A model generated the notes under the pieces. It ran no database searches and had not been told where the DNA came from. It worked only from the letters and a program-made list of their open reading frames with translations. From positions 1-64,000 of the forward strand of contig NZ_JAFEMW010000002.1 in NCBI RefSeq assembly GCF_016892625.1: a stretch of 64,000 bases of DNA, written 5' to 3'. The stretch comes from Brevibacterium sp. RIT 803. GTDB lineage: Bacteria; Actinomycetota; Actinomycetes; Actinomycetales; Brevibacteriaceae. A program made the position numbers and the translations under genes. Positions within the stretch are counted from its first letter, which is position 1, and the number at the start of each line of letters is the position of its first letter. This document shows positions 61,524 to 64,000 of this stretch, piece by piece.

Positions 61524-62786
61524 CTACGAGTGAACCAGATCTCTTTCTCGGGCTTGTCTGCCGACGAGGAGGTTGAGGAGGCCGGCGACGAGGACGAGTG
61601 CGGAAGCCGCCATCGGAACAGCCATGGCGGCCGAGGTTCCGGCCTCCTCGGCGAGGATCCCATTGACTGCCGATGCCACTGACTGGCCGACGATGATCGC
61701 GGAACCCGCCATGGACATCACGGTCGCCGAGCGACCGAGCGGACTGCGTTCGGCAGCGAGGCTGAACAGGGTCACCAAGGTCGGCCCGACCGCACAGCCC
61801 ATGAGCAGCAGGGCGATGATCACGGTGACCATCGACGTCGACGACGCCATGATCACGGCCCCGATGAGCATCAGGGGTGCGAAGGAGAGCAGTCTTGCCC
61901 ATAGCGCATAGCGTGGGGAGAACACCGCGACGGTGATGGCCAGAATGGCGGAGCCGATGCCCATGATTCCGTAGACGAGACCGGCTTCCTCAGGGCGTCC
62001 GAGGTCCTTCGTCAGTGATGTCAGTGCTGTCAGCGTCGACCCGAATACGAGCCCGATGCCGAACACTCCGAGGACGACGACGAAGACACCGAAGGTGAAC
62101 AGCTCCTTGGCCGGAGCCTGGACTCGTGGTTGAGCTGAGGTGCTCACAACTGCCCTGCCCGTGGGGTGGAGAGCGAACGAGGACACGAAGACCAAGGTCA
62201 TGATGACCGCGCCGATGATCGGCGCGACCGGGTGGAGGGTCGTGGCGAGGAGGCCGACGATGAAGGGGCCGAAGACGAAGACGAACTCGTCGGCTGCCGA
62301 CTCGTAGGCCATTGTGCCGTTGAGAGTCTTCCGCTGTCTGGGGCCGTTGAGCGTGGACATGATGATCTCAACGAGGCGTGAGCGTGACATCGGGGCGACC
62401 TGCGGTGCTGTCGCACCGATGGCGAAGGCGGCGATGAGCACTACCGAATCAGGGAGGGGGCTGAAGACGACCCAGGCCATGAAGATCAGGGCGACGCTGT
62501 TGAGCAGACCGACGATCAGCAGGACGCGGCGTTGTCCCCAACGATCAGCTGCGGCGCCGATGAAGGAGCCGAAGATCGCCGTTCCCAGGCCGACCATGGC
62601 GGAGTTGACTCCACCCAGGCTCAGCGAGTCACGCCCGGCGACGACGAGAGTGAGGACACCGATGACCACCATGGCATAGGGCAATCTGGCCACGAAGGCG
62701 ATCGGGAAGTAGGTGCGTCCCACGATGCTCAGCAGCGTCGGTGCTGCGACCTGATCGGGGCGGGTGCGGATGTCGTTGCTGGGCAT
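61524..62786 (-). CDS. MFS transporter
   Basis: 420 residues, 12 membrane segments. AAADRWGQRRVLLIVGLLNS is MFS motif A; the protein resembles putative exporters of the ProP/Bcr-like type. Substrate unknown. 260 bp of sequence follow to the right without a gene. Confidence 0.8.
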   Translation of the reverse strand: MPSNDIRTRPDQVAAPTLLSIVGRTYFPIAFVARLPYAMVVIGVLTLVVAGRDSLSLGGVNSAMVGLGTAIFGSFIGAAADRWGQRRVLLIVGLLNSVALIFMAWVVFSPLPDSVVLIAAFAIGATAPQVAPMSRSRLVEIIMSTLNGPRQRKTLNGTMAYESAADEFVFVFGPFIVGLLATTLHPVAPIIGAVIMTLVFVSSFALHPTGRAVVSTSAQPRVQAPAKELFTFGVFVVVLGVFGIGLVFGSTLTALTSLTKDLGRPEEAGLVYGIMGIGSAILAITVAVFSPRYALWARLLSFAPLMLIGAVIMASSTSMVTVIIALLLMGCAVGPTLVTLFSLAAERSPLGRSATVMSMAGSAIIVGQSVASAVNGILAEEAGTSAAMAVPMAASALVLVAGLLNLLVGRQARERDLVHS

Positions 62787-63046
62787 ATCAATCCAGTTTC
62801 TCCCCCATCATTGCGATGGGGATCGGTGCCGCCGTGGTGACCTGGATCAAAATCACTCGGTAGATGCACTCTGCTGTCGGTGTCGGCGCCAGAGGGCGCT
62901 TCTTCCAGGCTACCGGGATCGGAGCCTGCAGACGAGGGTGATCGTGAACTCAAGCGTTTGAGCTTGCTCACCTTCGCCGTCTGGCACAGACCTCATTCCC
63001 ATCCGCGACTCAGTAAGAATGCAGACGAGAATGGGAGGATATCTGC

Positions 63047-63460
63047 ATGAACTTCCTCTCTCGAGTAGTCGTCAACGCATGTGCGATCTGGGTTGCGGCT
63101 TGGATTCTGCCTGGCGTTGCCATCGCAGGAAACCGAGTCGTGGAAGACCAGACCGGGCCGATCGCCGCCACGATCATCTCCTACCTCGTCGTCGGGTTGA
63201 TCTTCGGTCTGGCGAACGCGTTCATCAAACCGATCCTCAGCTTCGTGTCCGCACCGATCACGTGTCTGACTCTGGGGCTGTTCTCGATCGTCATCAATGC
63301 GATCATGTTGGCGCTGACCAGCTGGCTCAGCGGCTTCACCCCGTTCCAGTTCACCATCGACACCTTCTTCCCTTCGGCCATCCTCGCCGCGATCATCATC
63401 TCGATCGTCTCAGCCCTTCTGGGCTGGTTGGTCCCGGAGAAGAGCTCCGCACGCGACTGA
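63047..63460 (+). CDS. phage-holin-family (YvlD/Phage_holin_4_2-like) membrane protein
   Basis: 137 residues with four hydrophobic helices: VNACAIWVAAWILPGVAI, ISYLVVGLIFGLANAFIKPILSFVSAPITCLTLGLFSIVINAIMLALTSWL, AILAAIIISIVSALLGWLVP. A stand-alone chromosomal member of this four-helix family, not evidence for a prophage. GGGAGGAT lies before ATG 63047. Confidence 0.88.
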   Translation: MNFLSRVVVNACAIWVAAWILPGVAIAGNRVVEDQTGPIAATIISYLVVGLIFGLANAFIKPILSFVSAPITCLTLGLFSIVINAIMLALTSWLSGFTPFQFTIDTFFPSAILAAIIISIVSALLGWLVPEKSSARD

Positions 63461-63569
63461 TCAGTTCCCACCGTGACTCGGGCATCAGCCGCACCCGGAA
63501 TCTTCTCTACTGCGTGTAGACTTCATTTCAGTGTGTCAGTCTGCACCCCAATGACCGTCGGAGGAGAAC

Positions 63570-63800
63570 ATGTCCAACATCGCCACCACGAAGAGAACTC
63601 GGAACTCAGCATCGTTGGCTGACGTCATCGTCTTCATCTTCTCGTTTGCCCTCTTCGTGTTCGGTCTCTACCTCTTCGGTGCCGGATTCTTCGGCGCTCC
63701 GGGGACCGAGTTCTGGCTCTTCTGGGCCGGTCTGCTCGCCTCCTGCCTCGCGTTCATCGTCCCCATGGTCTATCACTGGATCGTTGACCGTAAGGGCTGA
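63570..63800 (+). CDS. small membrane protein
   Basis: 76 residues, two membrane segments (VIVFIFSFALFVFGLYLFGAGFF and FWLFWAGLLASCLAFIVPMVYHWIV). GGAGGAGAAC precedes ATG 63570. Not recognised. Confidence 0.75.
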   Translation: MSNIATTKRTRNSASLADVIVFIFSFALFVFGLYLFGAGFFGAPGTEFWLFWAGLLASCLAFIVPMVYHWIVDRKG

Positions 63801-63814
63801 GTCCCTCGAATGAG

Positions 63815-63856
63815 CGAAAGGGGGCCGATGCGATGATTCGCATCGGCCCCCTTTCG
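63815..63856. terminator. bidirectional hairpin terminator
   Basis: 18-bp stem (63815-63832 with 63839-63856) around ATGATT, containing AAAGGGGGCC/GGCCCCCTTT, between convergent genes; serves the membrane-protein gene and the hydrolase. Confidence 0.85.
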
Positions 63857-63860
63857 GTGT

Positions 63861-64000
63861 TCATTCCCTGCCGCGACAGAATCCCACAATCGCCGAGGCG
63901 GCTTCCTCGGGACGCTCATAGTGCACCAAGTGCCCCACACCGGAGAGCTCGACGAACTGTGCACACGCCAACTTCGATGTGAATTCGCGAGTTGCCGGGA
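63861..64000 (-). CDS. alpha/beta hydrolase, C-terminal part only
   Basis: 46 residues up to the window edge: CAQFVELSGVGHLVHYERPEEAASAIVGF. The GVGHLVHYERPEE segment is the conserved strand-turn with the catalytic histidine of the alpha/beta-hydrolase fold. The gene extends beyond 64000; substrate unknown. Confidence 0.7.
   Translation of the reverse strand, partial: PATREFTSKLACAQFVELSGVGHLVHYERPEEAASAIVGFCRGRE

Noticed and set aside
63047..63460. Holin-family protein as a sign of prophage
   Set aside because: No other phage gene lies nearby and this family is widespread as a lone chromosomal membrane protein.

Overview
The window looks like chromosome of a high-GC Gram-positive actinobacterium, most plausibly a Brevibacterium-like member of the Micrococcales. 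This is inferred from gene content: a polyphosphate-type glucokinase, an antisense-strand type A RNase P RNA, DUF3052 and DUF3145 proteins, a homodimeric AceE, a FasR-fabD-fabH-acpP-fabF operon and a gluABCD-type amino-acid importer. Start codons are often GTG or TTG and many neighbouring genes overlap by ATGA.

Layout. 1-9.4 kb: end of a ROK glucokinase, RNase P RNA, yaaA, a Nif3/zinc-ribbon pair, an acyl-CoA synthetase, bioB with a BioQ-like operator, a uracil-type permease, a secreted L,D-transpeptidase-like protein and a YceI protein. 9.4-16.4 kb: tRNA-Val and tRNA-Pro flanking a TetR gene, each followed by nearly the same hairpin terminator; a divergent cupin pair; an Lrp regulator divergent from a trans-sulfuration enzyme; a TipA-like MerR gene with a textbook 19-bp-spacer promoter; HIT, peroxiredoxin and DUF3052 genes. 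16.6-24.5 kb: aceE, then the fatty-acid synthesis operon.

25.3-36.7 kb is the accessory zone. An ISL3-family element (about 27644-29057) carries a 1-nt deletion just after its start codon, and a second copy of its first 129 bp lies 1.75 kb upstream. Between them sit a GlxA-like regulator and a monooxygenase-like gene. Next to it is a 7.3-kb integrated element (29310-36614) inserted in a CAT-anticodon tRNA gene, bounded by a 44-bp direct repeat. It encodes a tyrosine integrase with a peptidoglycan-binding-like domain inserted in its catalytic domain, an excisionase-like protein, a run of small coupled genes, an HNH protein, a coiled-coil protein, a repeat-bearing noncoding stretch and a serine recombinase. 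It has no recognisable replication, capsid or conjugation genes. It is the best candidate for an undescribed system here.

36.7-51 kb: a degenerate EAL-DICT protein, two transporters, a flavin-dependent oxidoreductase, tRNA-Asn, a glycosyltransferase that seems to start at CTG, gluQRS with a GNAT gene, the glutamate-type ABC operon and another acyl-CoA synthetase. 50-58.8 kb: a molybdate-uptake and molybdenum-cofactor cluster (modBC fusion, modA, HTH-TOBE regulator, moaE, moaC, moeA, divergent moaA-moaD, moeB-rhodanese, second moeA). 58.9-64 kb: membrane proteins, a POT peptide transporter, an MFS exporter, a holin-like small protein and the end of an alpha/beta hydrolase gene.
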